DNA from: an uncultured Bacteroides sp.
GTDB lineage: Bacteria; Bacteroidota; Bacteroidia; Bacteroidales; Bacteroidaceae
Direction of reading: 5' to 3'
Assembly: GCA_900553185.1 (NCBI GenBank)
Contig: USCT01000001.1
Location: 124,001-188,000 of the forward strand
DNA length: 64,000 nt
Part shown: positions 26,477 to 36,041 of the stretch, piece after piece
How positions within the stretch are numbered: the stretch's first letter is position 1
How the letters are laid out: each line of letters starts with the position of its first letter
Translations under genes and position numbers: made by a program
The notes under the pieces: generated by a model
What the model was told of the DNA's origin: nothing
Database searches by the model: none
The model's input: the letters and a program-made list of their open reading frames with translations, nothing else

Positions 26477-29400
26477 ATGCAGGATTTTGTTCATTTACAT
26501 GTTCATACACAATATTCTATACTCGACGGTCAGGCGTCTATTCCCCGTCTGGTCGATAAGGCGATAGCGAACGGGATGCGGGGCATTGCCGTGACCGATC
26601 ACGGCGATATGTTCGGAATCAAGGAGTTCTTCAATTACGTGAACAAGAAGAACGGAGGTACGAACGGAGAAATCAAGGATCTGAAGAAGAAGATAGCCGC
26701 ATTGGAGAGCGGAAAGGCGGAATCGGAAAATCCCGAAGCGGAGCTGGCGGCCTGTAAGGAGCAGCTGGAAGCGGCCCGGAAGCGGTTGTTTAAACCCATC
26801 ATCGGGTGTGAGATGTACGTGGCCCGACGAGGATTGGAGCTGAAAGACGGCAAGCAGGACCAGAGCGGTTATCACCTGGTGGTGCTGGCCAAGAACCTGA
26901 AGGGGTATCACAACCTGATAAAGTTGGTCTCAAAGGCCTGGACCAAGGGCTTTTACATGCGTCCGCGTACCGACCGTACCGAACTGGAAAAGTATCATGA
27001 AGGGCTGATTGTCTGTTCGGCCTGTCTGGGAGGAGAAGTGCCGCGGAGAATTGTCGCCGGCCAGTTTGCCGAAGCCGAAGAGGCGATACAGTGGTACAAG
27101 AACCTGTTTGGAGACGATTATTATTTGGAGCTGCAACGGCACAAGGCTACGGTTCCGCGGGCCAACCACGAGACGTACAAGCTACAGGAAGTGGTGAACA
27201 AGAAACTGATGGAATATTCCAAGAAATTCGGAGTCAAGCTGGTGTGTACGAACGACGTACATTTTGTGGACGAGGAAAATGCGGAGGCGCACGACCGGCT
27301 TATCTGTCTGAGTACAGGCAAGGACCTGGACGATCCGAACCGTATGCTCTATACCAAGCAGGAATGGATGAAGACACGTGAGGAGATGAATGAAATCTTT
27401 GCCGACGTGCCCGAAGCCATGGCCAATACGGTGGATATTTGTGATCAGGTAGAGTTTTATTCCATCGACCATGCCCCGATCATGCCTACTTTCGCCATTC
27501 CAGAAGACTTTGGTACGGAAGAAGAATACCGCAGGAAGTTCACGGAGAAAGACCTGTTCGATGAATTTACGCAGGACGAAAATGGAAATGTGGTGATGGA
27601 TGAGGCTTCGGCTCAGGCCAAGATAGATCGTCTGGGAGGATACGAAAAGCTGTACCGTATCAAGCTGGAAGCCGATTACCTTTCGAAGTTGGCTTATGAC
27701 GGTGCCAGAAAACGTTACGGCGACCATCTGTCTGACGAGGTAAGAGAACGGATCAAGTTTGAATTGCACATCATGAAGACGATGGGTTTCCCGGGATACT
27801 TCCTGATTGTGCAGGACTTTATTTCGGCTGCCCGCAATGAACTTGACGTGTCGGTTGGGCCAGGACGTGGTTCGGCAGCCGGTTCGGCGGTAGCTTATTG
27901 CTTGGGAATTACACAGATAGACCCGATCAAATACGACCTGCTGTTCGAGCGTTTCCTGAATCCGGACCGTATCTCCTTGCCGGATATCGATGTGGATTTC
28001 GATGATGACGGACGAGGTCGCGTGCTGAACTGGGTGACGGAGAAATACGGACAGGAAAAGGTGGCTCATATCATTACCTACGGTACGATGGCTACCAAGC
28101 TGGCCATTAAGGATGTGGCTCGTGTGCAGAAACTTCCGCTATCGGAGTCCGACCGCCTGTGTAAGCTGATTCCCGATAAAATACCCGATAAAAAGCTGAA
28201 TCTGACGAATGCCATCGCGTATGTGCCCGAACTTCAGGCTGCCGAGGTCTCTTCGGATCCGGTGCTTCGTGATACCATCAAGTATGCCAAAATGCTGGAG
28301 GGAAACGTGCGGAATACGGGTGTGCATGCCTGCGGTACCATTATCTGCCGTGACGACATAACCGACTGGGTGCCGGTGAGTACGGCCGACGATAAGGAAA
28401 CCGGCGAGAAAATGCTGGTTACCCAGTACGAAGGCTCGGTCATAGAGGATACCGGACTGATCAAGATGGACTTCCTGGGGCTGAAAACCTTGTCCATCAT
28501 CAAGGAAGCGCTGGAGAATATCCGGCAGAGCAAGGGAATTATTCTGAATATAGATAAAATACCGATTGATGATCCGGCTACGTATAAGTTGTATAGCGAC
28601 GGACGCACGATCGGTACCTTCCAGTTTGAATCGGCAGGTATGCAGAAGTACCTGCGGGAGCTTCAGCCTACTACGTTCGAGGACCTGATTGCCATGAACG
28701 CGCTTTATCGTCCGGGACCGATGGACTACATCCCCGATTTCATCGACCGTAAACAGGGGCGGAAACCCATCGAATACGACATTCCGGTGATGGAAAAGTA
28801 CCTGAAGGATACGTACGGCATTACGGTGTATCAGGAGCAGGTGATGTTGCTCTCGCGTCTGCTGGCTGATTTTACCCGAGGCGAATCGGATGCCTTGCGT
28901 AAGGCGATGGGTAAGAAACTCCGCGACAAGCTGGATCACATGAAGCCGAAATTCATCGAAGGCGGAAAGAAGAACGGACACGATCCGAAAGTGCTGGAGA
29001 AAATCTGGGCCGACTGGGAAAAGTTTGCGTCGTATGCCTTCAATAAATCACATGCCACGTGCTATTCGTGGGTGGCTTATCAGACCGCTTACCTGAAGGC
29101 CAACTATCCGTCTGAATACATGGCCGCTACCATGAGCCGGAATATTTCGAACATTACGGAAATTACCAAGCTGATGGATGAATGCAAGGCGACGGGTATC
29201 AACGTGCTGGGGCCGGATGTGAACGAAAGTAGTCTGAAATTCTCCGTAAACCGCCACGGTGATATCCGCTTCGGCCTGGGAGCGGTAAAAGGTGTGGGGG
29301 AGGCTGCTGTACAAAGTATCCTGGACGAGCGTAAAAAGAATGGTCCGTTCCGTGGAATCTTTGATTTCGTGCAGCGTGTCAACTTGTCTGCCTGCAATCG

Positions 29401-30274
29401 CAAGAACATCGAAAATCTGGCGCTGGCCGGTGGATTCGACAGCTTTACGGAAATCAAACGCGAGGATTTCTTCCTGAAAAACGCGAAGGACGAGAGCTTT
29501 TCGGAGGTGCTGGTACGCTACGGAAGCAAGTACCAGCTCGACAAGGCCGCGGCCGTAAACTCTCTTTTCGGCGGCGACCTGCAGGTGGACGTGGCTACAC
29601 CGGAGATTGTGAAAGCGCCTGCCTGGAGCGATCTGGAACGTCTGAACAAGGAACGGGAGCTGGTGGGTATTTACCTGTCAGCCCATCCGCTGGACGAATT
29701 TGCGGTGGTATTGGAAAACGTCTGTAACGTACACATGGCCGAACTGAGTGACCTGACTTCGTTGCAAAACCGTGACCTGATACTGGGTGGTATCGTGACG
29801 GGAGTACGTGAGGGGTATACCAAGACCGGAAAGCCGTACGGAGTAGCGAAAGTGGAGGATTATTCGGGAGTGGCCGAGTTTGCTTTCTTTGGCAACGAAT
29901 GGGTAGAGAAGAAGAATTTCTTCAGTGAGGGGATGTTTCTGTTCATGCACGGCAAATGCCAGCCGCGCCAGTGGAAGCAGGACGAATGGGAAGTGAAAAT
30001 CAATACCATCGAGCTGCTGCCCGAAGTGAAAGACCGCGTCATCGAAAAACTGACGGTTACGGCGCCGCTATCGGCCGTGGATGATGAGATGATCATGGAA
30101 TTCTCTTCCCTGGTAAAAGCGCACCCGGGAAATGCCGAGCTTTGTTTCCTCATCCGCGACGAAGACGGACGGATGCATGTCAGTCTGTCATCGCGTACCT
30201 TGAAGATCAGCGTGCAGAAAGATCTGGTAAATTATTTAAAGAGCCAACCTTTGTTGGAGTATAAAATAAATTAG
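26477..30274 (+). CDS. dnaE: DNA polymerase III alpha subunit
   Basis: This is the replicative polymerase catalytic subunit, 1265 residues. It has an N-terminal PHP domain (FVHLHVHTQYSILDG at 4-18, VTDHGDMFG), the C-family polymerase core with catalytic acids in LPDIDVDFDDDGR near 498-510 and FNKSHATCYSWVAYQTAYLKANYP, a helix-hairpin-helix region near 940-990 and a C-terminal OB-fold (DLILGGIVTGVREGYTKTGKPYG). It is about 100 residues longer than the E. coli protein, partly through a charged coiled-coil-like insert in the PHP domain (about 58-100). It is followed by trxA after 39 bases. Confidence 0.98.
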   Translation: MQDFVHLHVHTQYSILDGQASIPRLVDKAIANGMRGIAVTDHGDMFGIKEFFNYVNKKNGGTNGEIKDLKKKIAALESGKAESENPEAELAACKEQLEAARKRLFKPIIGCEMYVARRGLELKDGKQDQSGYHLVVLAKNLKGYHNLIKLVSKAWTKGFYMRPRTDRTELEKYHEGLIVCSACLGGEVPRRIVAGQFAEAEEAIQWYKNLFGDDYYLELQRHKATVPRANHETYKLQEVVNKKLMEYSKKFGVKLVCTNDVHFVDEENAEAHDRLICLSTGKDLDDPNRMLYTKQEWMKTREEMNEIFADVPEAMANTVDICDQVEFYSIDHAPIMPTFAIPEDFGTEEEYRRKFTEKDLFDEFTQDENGNVVMDEASAQAKIDRLGGYEKLYRIKLEADYLSKLAYDGARKRYGDHLSDEVRERIKFELHIMKTMGFPGYFLIVQDFISAARNELDVSVGPGRGSAAGSAVAYCLGITQIDPIKYDLLFERFLNPDRISLPDIDVDFDDDGRGRVLNWVTEKYGQEKVAHIITYGTMATKLAIKDVARVQKLPLSESDRLCKLIPDKIPDKKLNLTNAIAYVPELQAAEVSSDPVLRDTIKYAKMLEGNVRNTGVHACGTIICRDDITDWVPVSTADDKETGEKMLVTQYEGSVIEDTGLIKMDFLGLKTLSIIKEALENIRQSKGIILNIDKIPIDDPATYKLYSDGRTIGTFQFESAGMQKYLRELQPTTFEDLIAMNALYRPGPMDYIPDFIDRKQGRKPIEYDIPVMEKYLKDTYGITVYQEQVMLLSRLLADFTRGESDALRKAMGKKLRDKLDHMKPKFIEGGKKNGHDPKVLEKIWADWEKFASYAFNKSHATCYSWVAYQTAYLKANYPSEYMAATMSRNISNITEITKLMDECKATGINVLGPDVNESSLKFSVNRHGDIRFGLGAVKGVGEAAVQSILDERKKNGPFRGIFDFVQRVNLSACNRKNIENLALAGGFDSFTEIKREDFFLKNAKDESFSEVLVRYGSKYQLDKAAAVNSLFGGDLQVDVATPEIVKAPAWSDLERLNKERELVGIYLSAHPLDEFAVVLENVCNVHMAELSDLTSLQNRDLILGGIVTGVREGYTKTGKPYGVAKVEDYSGVAEFAFFGNEWVEKKNFFSEGMFLFMHGKCQPRQWKQDEWEVKINTIELLPEVKDRVIEKLTVTAPLSAVDDEMIMEFSSLVKAHPGNAELCFLIRDEDGRMHVSLSSRTLKISVQKDLVNYLKSQPLLEYKIN

Positions 30275-30282
30275 TATATTTG
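30250..30282 (+). promoter_or_regulatory. Promoter of trxA overlapping the dnaE 3' end
   Basis: TTTG (30250-30253), 21 bases, TATATTTG (30275-30282), then C. The -33 lies inside the last codons of dnaE and the -7 just after its stop, so trxA can be transcribed independently. Confidence 0.75.
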
Positions 30283-30313
30283 CCGTAAATAACTTTTAAA
30301 TAAACAATCAATT

Positions 30314-30631
30314 ATGGCACTGAACATTAAAGATGACAATTTTGAAGCAATTCTGGCCGAAGGAAAGCCGGTAGTGTTGGATTTCTGGGCAACCTGGTGT
30401 GGTCCTTGCAAACAGATTGCTCCGTACATTGAAGAACTGGCAGAAGAATACAAGGATAAGGTAAATATCGGTAAATGTGACGTAGATGATAATGCTGATC
30501 TGCCCGCACAGTTCGGCGTTCGTAACATTCCTACCGTTCTTTTTATCAAAGACGGTCAGGTAGTCGACAAGCAGGTGGGTGCTACTACCAAGGCTGCCTT
30601 GCAGGCAAAAGTAGAAGGTTTGCTGAAGTAA
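30314..30631 (+). CDS. trxA: Thioredoxin
   Basis: A cytosolic thiol-disulfide reductant of 105 residues with the active site WATWCGPCKQ (Cys29, Cys32), the cis-proline loop NIPTVLFIKDGQ and the usual single thioredoxin fold; there is no signal peptide. It has its own promoter at the end of dnaE and is followed after 37 bases by a small acidic protein, with a shared terminator. Confidence 0.97.
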   Translation: MALNIKDDNFEAILAEGKPVVLDFWATWCGPCKQIAPYIEELAEEYKDKVNIGKCDVDDNADLPAQFGVRNIPTVLFIKDGQVVDKQVGATTKAALQAKVEGLLK

Positions 30632-30668
30632 ATAAATTTCTGTTTTAAACTTTAAAACGCATACGACT

Positions 30669-31004
30669 ATGGGAAGCGAAGACGATTTCTTGTTGGAAGA
30701 TGAGGATGATGAAAAAACTGTAGAGTTCATCAAGAACTATTTGCCTCAGGACTTGAAAGAGAAGTTTACAGACGATGATCTGTATTACATACTCGATCTG
30801 ATTGTGGAGTATTATACTACCAGCGGCTGCCTGGATGCTCAGCCTGATGAAGAAGGTTATATCAACATTGACCAGGATGAAATTGTAGATTTCATAGTCA
30901 AGGAAGCTGCCAAAAACGAAATGGGCCCTTACGATCCGGAAGATGTATTCTTCGTGGTACAGGGTGAAATGGAATATGGCAACCAGCTGGGTACGGTAGA
31001 ATAA
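30669..31004 (+). CDS. Small acidic protein downstream of thioredoxin, unknown function
   Basis: This 111-residue protein is strongly acidic (clusters EDDFLLEDEDDE and TDDDLYYILDLI) and predicted mostly helical, with no signal peptide or membrane segment. A single Cys is seen (TTSGCLDAQ). I recognise it only as a conserved-looking Bacteroidales hypothetical. It shares a transcript with trxA and ends at a terminator, so a redox-related or chaperone-like role is possible but unproven. Confidence 0.8.
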   Translation: MGSEDDFLLEDEDDEKTVEFIKNYLPQDLKEKFTDDDLYYILDLIVEYYTTSGCLDAQPDEEGYINIDQDEIVDFIVKEAAKNEMGPYDPEDVFFVVQGEMEYGNQLGTVE

Positions 31005-31026
31005 TTTCTGTATAACGACCTGTAAG

Positions 31027-31061
31027 AAAGGTGTATCGGTCTTTGGCCGGTACACCTTTTT
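31027..31061 (+). terminator. Terminator of the trxA operon
   Basis: AAAGGTGTA (31027-31035) pairs with TACACCTTT (31051-31059) and an inner CGG/CCG stem, followed by a short T run. Confidence 0.8.
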
Positions 31062-31138
31062 CCTTATACAGGCAGCATGCTCGTGGGAGGAAGGAGGGAA
31101 ATGTTGGTTTGACAGGATGTCAATTGAATTTTTCCAAA

Positions 31139-31170
31139 TTTGGATGTTTGTAAAATGCTTTTTATATTTG
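31139..31170 (+). promoter_or_regulatory. Promoter of the SusR-like regulator gene
   Basis: TTTG (31139-31142), 20 bases, TATATTTG (31163-31170), then C. The -33 overlaps a CCAAATTTGG palindrome (31134-31143). The leader is about 30 bases. Confidence 0.75.
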
Positions 31171-31206
31171 CACTACGTTCGTCTGATTTCTTGATATTGC
31201 CCTAGA

Positions 31207-32868
31207 ATGTTAACCATGAAACGATTTTTTCAGATTATACTATTTCTGCTATTTTCTTTTATTACCGTGGAATGTAATCATAAGAAAGTTTCTTCTTCGA
31301 ATGAAGCTTTGTTGTCGGAGCTTGATGATGCCATAGTCAATGCCCAGAAATATGATTCGGTAAAGATAATCACCATTGAAAGATTAAAGACAGTCCAAAG
31401 TAATCTGACCCCTGTCGGTCGGTTTGATTTGAATAAGCAGCTCTTTATGCAATACAAGTCATTTATATGCGATTCTGCATTGTATTATATTGATGAAAAC
31501 ATTGCGATAGCCAAGGAAATCGGGCGGGAGGATCTGTTGGTGTGGGCTTTGATCGAGAAAGCTGACCTGATATCCAAGGCGGGTCTGTTTCCTGAAGCTC
31601 TTGTCTTGTTGGACTCCATTTCTTCGAGAAAGATCTCCGGCGAGATGAAAGAGAAATATTTTCTTACGTATGAAACAACCTATCAGTACATGCATGAATA
31701 TACATTCGGTAGTGAATATTCGGATAAGTATATCAAGAAAGTATCTGCATACCGTGATTCTGTTCTGCAAACGGTTTTACCCGAATCGTTTACGTATATT
31801 ACAGAATATGGGTCTAAACTGATAGAGAAGCGTCGGTTCAACGAGGCGATAGATCTTTTTATCTCCAAGTTGGACAAGTATGCTTCGGGTACCAGGGAAT
31901 ATTCGGTCATGGCTTCTATCCTGGCCTATGCTTATCAAAGGGATGGCAACAGAGACTTGTATGAGAAGTATATCGCTTTGAGCGCTATTTCGGATATAAA
32001 GGGTTGTATCAAGGAAAATCTGGCCATTCGCTCTCTGGCTGAGCTTTGTTTTGATACCGGTGATATAGAGCGGGCCCATTCTTATCTGTTGAAAAGTGTA
32101 GACGACGCGAATTATTTTTCGGCACGGATGCGTAAGAATCAATCGGCTAATGCCCTGCCTCTGATAACCCAGACTTATGGAGTCATGCAGGAGCATGCTC
32201 AGTTAAAGCTTAAGTACTCTCTTGTGGTCATCAGTTTGCTGGCTATATGTCTGATCATAGCGTTGTTTTATATATTTAAGCAGTTACGTCTTGTTTCCCG
32301 TAGCTTGAAACTGGTTTCGGATACCAAAGACAAGCTACTGGAGCTGAATCAGAAATTGTCTCAAGCAAATGTCGCTTTGACGGATTCGAACGCGGCACTG
32401 ATAGAATCCAGCCGTATCAAGGAGGAATACATAGGTAAATTCATGGAACTTTGTTCCATTTATATATCTACACTGGAGCAGTACCGTAAGACTCTGGCTA
32501 AACAGGCCTCTAAAGGACACATCGAAGAACTCTATAGCTTGTTGCGTTCGGAAGACATTATTCATGATACGTTGAAGGATTTTTATGAGGTTTTTGATAC
32601 GGCCTTTCTGAATATTTACCCGCACTTTGTAGACGACTTTAATTCTTTGTTTCCGGTAGAGGATCAGATTGTCCTGAAACGCGGAGAAAAATTGAATACG
32701 GAGCTACGGACCTTTGCTCTGATTCGGTTGGGAATAACGGGCAGTGATAAAATAGCGCAATTCCTGCGTTGTTCGATTACTACGGCTTATACATACCGGT
32801 CGAAGCGTAAAAAACGCTCCATACATCCGGAGACTTTCGATGAAGATATATTGAAAATCGGACTTTAA
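31207..32868 (+). CDS. SusR-like membrane-spanning transcriptional regulator (DUF6377 type)
   Basis: The protein has 553 residues. An N-terminal hydrophobic segment (FFQIILFLLFSFITVEC) is followed by a helical, TPR-like region (about 30-325) expected outside the cytoplasm. A membrane helix (LVVISLLAICLIIALFYIF, about 337-356), a coiled coil (about 360-405) and a C-terminal DNA-binding region follow; the last has an HTH-like stretch (SDKIAQFLRCSITTAYTYRSKRK). This is the layout of SusR, the maltose-responsive activator of the B. thetaiotaomicron starch locus. It lies directly upstream of susC in the same direction with its own promoter. Met4 (31216) is an equally good start. Sensing of a starch oligosaccharide is inferred. 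Confidence 0.85.
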   Translation: MLTMKRFFQIILFLLFSFITVECNHKKVSSSNEALLSELDDAIVNAQKYDSVKIITIERLKTVQSNLTPVGRFDLNKQLFMQYKSFICDSALYYIDENIAIAKEIGREDLLVWALIEKADLISKAGLFPEALVLLDSISSRKISGEMKEKYFLTYETTYQYMHEYTFGSEYSDKYIKKVSAYRDSVLQTVLPESFTYITEYGSKLIEKRRFNEAIDLFISKLDKYASGTREYSVMASILAYAYQRDGNRDLYEKYIALSAISDIKGCIKENLAIRSLAELCFDTGDIERAHSYLLKSVDDANYFSARMRKNQSANALPLITQTYGVMQEHAQLKLKYSLVVISLLAICLIIALFYIFKQLRLVSRSLKLVSDTKDKLLELNQKLSQANVALTDSNAALIESSRIKEEYIGKFMELCSIYISTLEQYRKTLAKQASKGHIEELYSLLRSEDIIHDTLKDFYEVFDTAFLNIYPHFVDDFNSLFPVEDQIVLKRGEKLNTELRTFALIRLGITGSDKIAQFLRCSITTAYTYRSKRKKRSIHPETFDEDILKIGL

Positions 32869-33003
32869 TACACGAAAAACGGCTGGATAAATCTAGTTTT
32901 TAGTATCGTATAGAGATATTCATTCCTTTGATAATAAGATATTTACTTGTAAACCCGCTTTAGATTTTTGTTTGTTGTGTTATTTAGGCTTGATAATAGT
33001 CTG

Positions 33004-33011
33004 TAGATTTG
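33004..33011 (+). promoter_or_regulatory. Promoter -7 box of the starch-utilisation operon
   Basis: TAGATTTG followed by C, 36 bases before the susC ATG. The -33 region (TTAT) is poor, as expected for a promoter that needs an activator; the SusR-like protein encoded upstream is the candidate. Confidence 0.6.
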
Positions 33012-33047
33012 CGCAGTTGATTTTTAAAACCTAAATAATTTATTCAC

Positions 33048-36014
33048 ATGAAAAACAACAAGCTCTTTCAATGCAGGGAATCCCATTGGAGGTATCTGTT
33101 CCTCCTTTGTAGTTTACTTTTCTTGTCAACTACATTATGGGCGCAACAAACAGTAAGCGGTACAGTGATTGATGAAAGCGGTTCAACCATTATCGGCGCA
33201 ACGGTTATGGTGAAAGGTAGTACAAACGGAACCGTAACAGACATCGATGGAAAGTATGTTTTATCCAACGTTCCTCCCAAATCCATATTGGTCTTTTCTT
33301 ATATTGGCTTTGAAACGCAGGAAGTAAAAGTTGACGGACGTACGACCATCAATGTGACAATGGCGGAAGCACAGCAGCTACTTGAAGAAGTAGTCGTGGT
33401 GGGGTATGGTTCGTTGAGCCGTAAAGAGTTGTCCAGTTCCATCGTACAGGTAGATAAGGATCAATTCCAGCAGGGAAGCATGAACAATGCCATGGAAATG
33501 CTTACAGGAAAGGTGGCCGGACTGAATGTGGCTACCTCTTCTCCGGCCGACCCGAACGGAAGTTCTTCCTTGCAGATACGTGGAGCCGCTTCCTTATCGG
33601 CAGGAAATGACCCTCTGGTGGTAATCGATGGTGTGGCGGGAGGAGATATCCGTACATTGGCTCCCCAGGAAATTGAATCGATTACGGTTCTCAAGGATGC
33701 GGCGTCGGCTGCTATTTATGGTACTCGAGGCGCTAATGGCGTTATTCTGGTAACTACCAAAAAGGGATCCGGATCTGTTGGGAAACCGACATTTACCTAT
33801 GATAGCTATTTTGCGGTTAATTTAGCCAAGAATGGTCCTGAAGTCCTTTCTGCGGACGAATGGCGTAGAGCACGCCGTGGCAATGATTTTGGCGCGAGTA
33901 CAGACTGGTACGGTGAGCTGATGCGTGATTTCTCATACGATACCAATCAGTACATATCCATTGATGGCAATACTGAAAACGGATATTATACGGCATCACT
34001 GAACTACAAACGTGCGGTTGGACTTGACATCGTAAGCGGTAGAGAGGAATACGGTGCCCGTACGGCCATACAGCAACAGATATTTAACAAACGTCTGCAG
34101 TTGTCTTTTACGCTGAACGGACGTAAGGTAAAAGAAGACTGGGGTGATAATTCCATGTTTGATACGGCTTTGGGAATGAACCCTACCATGCCGATATACA
34201 ATGAAGATGGATCTTTTTATCAGCCTACATCTCCTACAAATGCTTCTAACCCGGTGGCCAATCTGTTGCAGGAAACCAGTCAGGGCAACCGTACTTATCT
34301 GTTGGGTACGGTAGATGCCAAACTGAATATCTGGTCGAACGAACATCACACCATTAATACGACTTTGTCTTATTCGTATGATTACAATGATCTGAAGAGT
34401 GATTTTTATACACCGTCTACATCCAGCGAGTCATATTGGGGAGGCTATAAAGGACGTGCCTCTATCCAATATCAGAAATGGTGGACAAATCGTTTGGAAT
34501 GGATCGGCAATTACATTTTCAACCGTGACGGCCATGATGTAAAGCTTATGCTGGGATATACTTTTGAACGTTCGGATTGGGAACAGATGTTCATGCAGAA
34601 TAACAATTTTACGTTTGACAATACGTTGTGGCATGGTATCGGTTCCGGATCTTATCTGACTGAAGGCAAGGCCAATATGTATGCCGGTAAGTCTGAATCT
34701 ACACTGGTTGGTTTCTTTGGACGAGTAAACTATAACTGGAAGGATCTGTTGATTGCCTCCGCTTCGTTGAGGTATGAAGGTTCTACAAAATTTGGTAAGA
34801 ATAATAAGTGGGGATATTTCCCGTCTGCTTCTCTGGCCCTGGAAATGGCGAACCTGGATTTTCTGAAGGATCACAATGACGTGGTGCAGAGTTTGAAGCC
34901 GCGTGTTTCGTATGGTGTTACAGGTAGAAGTGGTTTTGATGCTTATCAGTCTATCGCTACCTATTCTTCAAGTGGCAAATATCTGGTAGATGGTGAATGG
35001 GTTACCGGGTATGCGCCTTCTAGCAATGCAAATCCTGAACTGGCATGGGAAAAGTCATCCAGTACGAACTATGGTGTAGACTTTATGCTTTGGAACCGTT
35101 TTTATGGTTCTGTAGAATATTTCGACCGCAGATCGAACGATTTGCTTTATACCTATACGGCTCCTCAGCCTCCTTACGTTTACTCCAGTATTCTGGTGAA
35201 TGTGGGTACAATCAAGAATACAGGTTGGGAAATCCAGCTGACTGGTGATGTATTTGTTGATACTCCTGTAAAATGGACGACTGGAATCAATTACTCTTAT
35301 GGAAAGACCAAACTGACCAAATTGTCGAATGATATTTATCAGGCTTCTTATCTTGACTTATACTTGAAACCGGGTGTCGGTACAAGTGAATATTTCTTCC
35401 GTGTAGAAGAAGGCGGTCAGATAGGACAGTTTTATGGATATGAATACGCGGGAGTAGATGAAGAGGGCAATATGCTGGTGTATAATGCCGATGGAGAGAA
35501 AATATTGACGGCTGAGGCTACGGCCAAAGATAAAAGATATATCGGAAATGGCGTGCCCAAGCATTTCCTGACATGGAACAATACGATCCGGTGGAAAGAT
35601 TTTGATCTTAGCCTGATGTTCCAGGGAGCTTTCGGACATAAGATTTTCAACATGCGTAAATATGGCATGGGACTTCAAGGAAGCGGATCGGACAACGTGC
35701 TTCGTAGTGCTTATCTGGAGGACAGCAATGTGCTTACAGGAGGTGGTGTGATTTCTTCTTACTTCCTGGAGAAAGGAGACTATGTGAAGTTGTCAAATCT
35801 TACCTTGGGTTATAGCGTACCTTTGGCGAATAAGAAAATAGCAGAAAGTTTGCGTATTTATGTAGCGGCAAAGAATCTGTTTACGCTTACCGGTTACTCT
35901 GGCAATGATCCATCCATCGTGACTTCTACAGGCATTACTCCTGGCGTGGATGTGAATAGCGCTTACCCGCAGGCTACTCAGGTAACACTGGGAGTTACTT
36001 TCCGTTTTAAATAA
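33048..36014 (+). CDS. susC: SusC-like TonB-dependent starch oligosaccharide transporter
   Basis: This 988-residue outer-membrane barrel starts with a signal peptide (ends LSTTLWAQ), then a carboxypeptidase-regulatory-like domain (QTVSGTVIDESGSTIIGATVMVKG, about 33-110) and a TonB-box-like LLEEVVVVGYG. The plug follows with MEMLTGKVAGLNV, LQIRGAASL and PLVVIDGVAGGDI, then a 22-strand barrel ending in aromatic GVTFRFK. With the SusD protein encoded downstream it imports oligosaccharides into the periplasm. The starch assignment comes from neighbours: SusR-like regulator, CBM26-type lipoprotein, GH13 and GH97. Confidence 0.94.
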   Translation: MKNNKLFQCRESHWRYLFLLCSLLFLSTTLWAQQTVSGTVIDESGSTIIGATVMVKGSTNGTVTDIDGKYVLSNVPPKSILVFSYIGFETQEVKVDGRTTINVTMAEAQQLLEEVVVVGYGSLSRKELSSSIVQVDKDQFQQGSMNNAMEMLTGKVAGLNVATSSPADPNGSSSLQIRGAASLSAGNDPLVVIDGVAGGDIRTLAPQEIESITVLKDAASAAIYGTRGANGVILVTTKKGSGSVGKPTFTYDSYFAVNLAKNGPEVLSADEWRRARRGNDFGASTDWYGELMRDFSYDTNQYISIDGNTENGYYTASLNYKRAVGLDIVSGREEYGARTAIQQQIFNKRLQLSFTLNGRKVKEDWGDNSMFDTALGMNPTMPIYNEDGSFYQPTSPTNASNPVANLLQETSQGNRTYLLGTVDAKLNIWSNEHHTINTTLSYSYDYNDLKSDFYTPSTSSESYWGGYKGRASIQYQKWWTNRLEWIGNYIFNRDGHDVKLMLGYTFERSDWEQMFMQNNNFTFDNTLWHGIGSGSYLTEGKANMYAGKSESTLVGFFGRVNYNWKDLLIASASLRYEGSTKFGKNNKWGYFPSASLALEMANLDFLKDHNDVVQSLKPRVSYGVTGRSGFDAYQSIATYSSSGKYLVDGEWVTGYAPSSNANPELAWEKSSSTNYGVDFMLWNRFYGSVEYFDRRSNDLLYTYTAPQPPYVYSSILVNVGTIKNTGWEIQLTGDVFVDTPVKWTTGINYSYGKTKLTKLSNDIYQASYLDLYLKPGVGTSEYFFRVEEGGQIGQFYGYEYAGVDEEGNMLVYNADGEKILTAEATAKDKRYIGNGVPKHFLTWNNTIRWKDFDLSLMFQGAFGHKIFNMRKYGMGLQGSGSDNVLRSAYLEDSNVLTGGGVISSYFLEKGDYVKLSNLTLGYSVPLANKKIAESLRIYVAAKNLFTLTGYSGNDPSIVTSTGITPGVDVNSAYPQATQVTLGVTFRFK

Positions 36015-36041
36015 TTTTATAACTTATTGATTGAATTGATT

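Noticed and set aside
26349..26567. 72-codon ORF overlapping the dnaE start
   Set aside because: It lies across the dnaE promoter and in another frame of the conserved PHP domain.
27182..28981. Two long antisense ORFs inside dnaE
   Set aside because: Shadows of a highly conserved gene.
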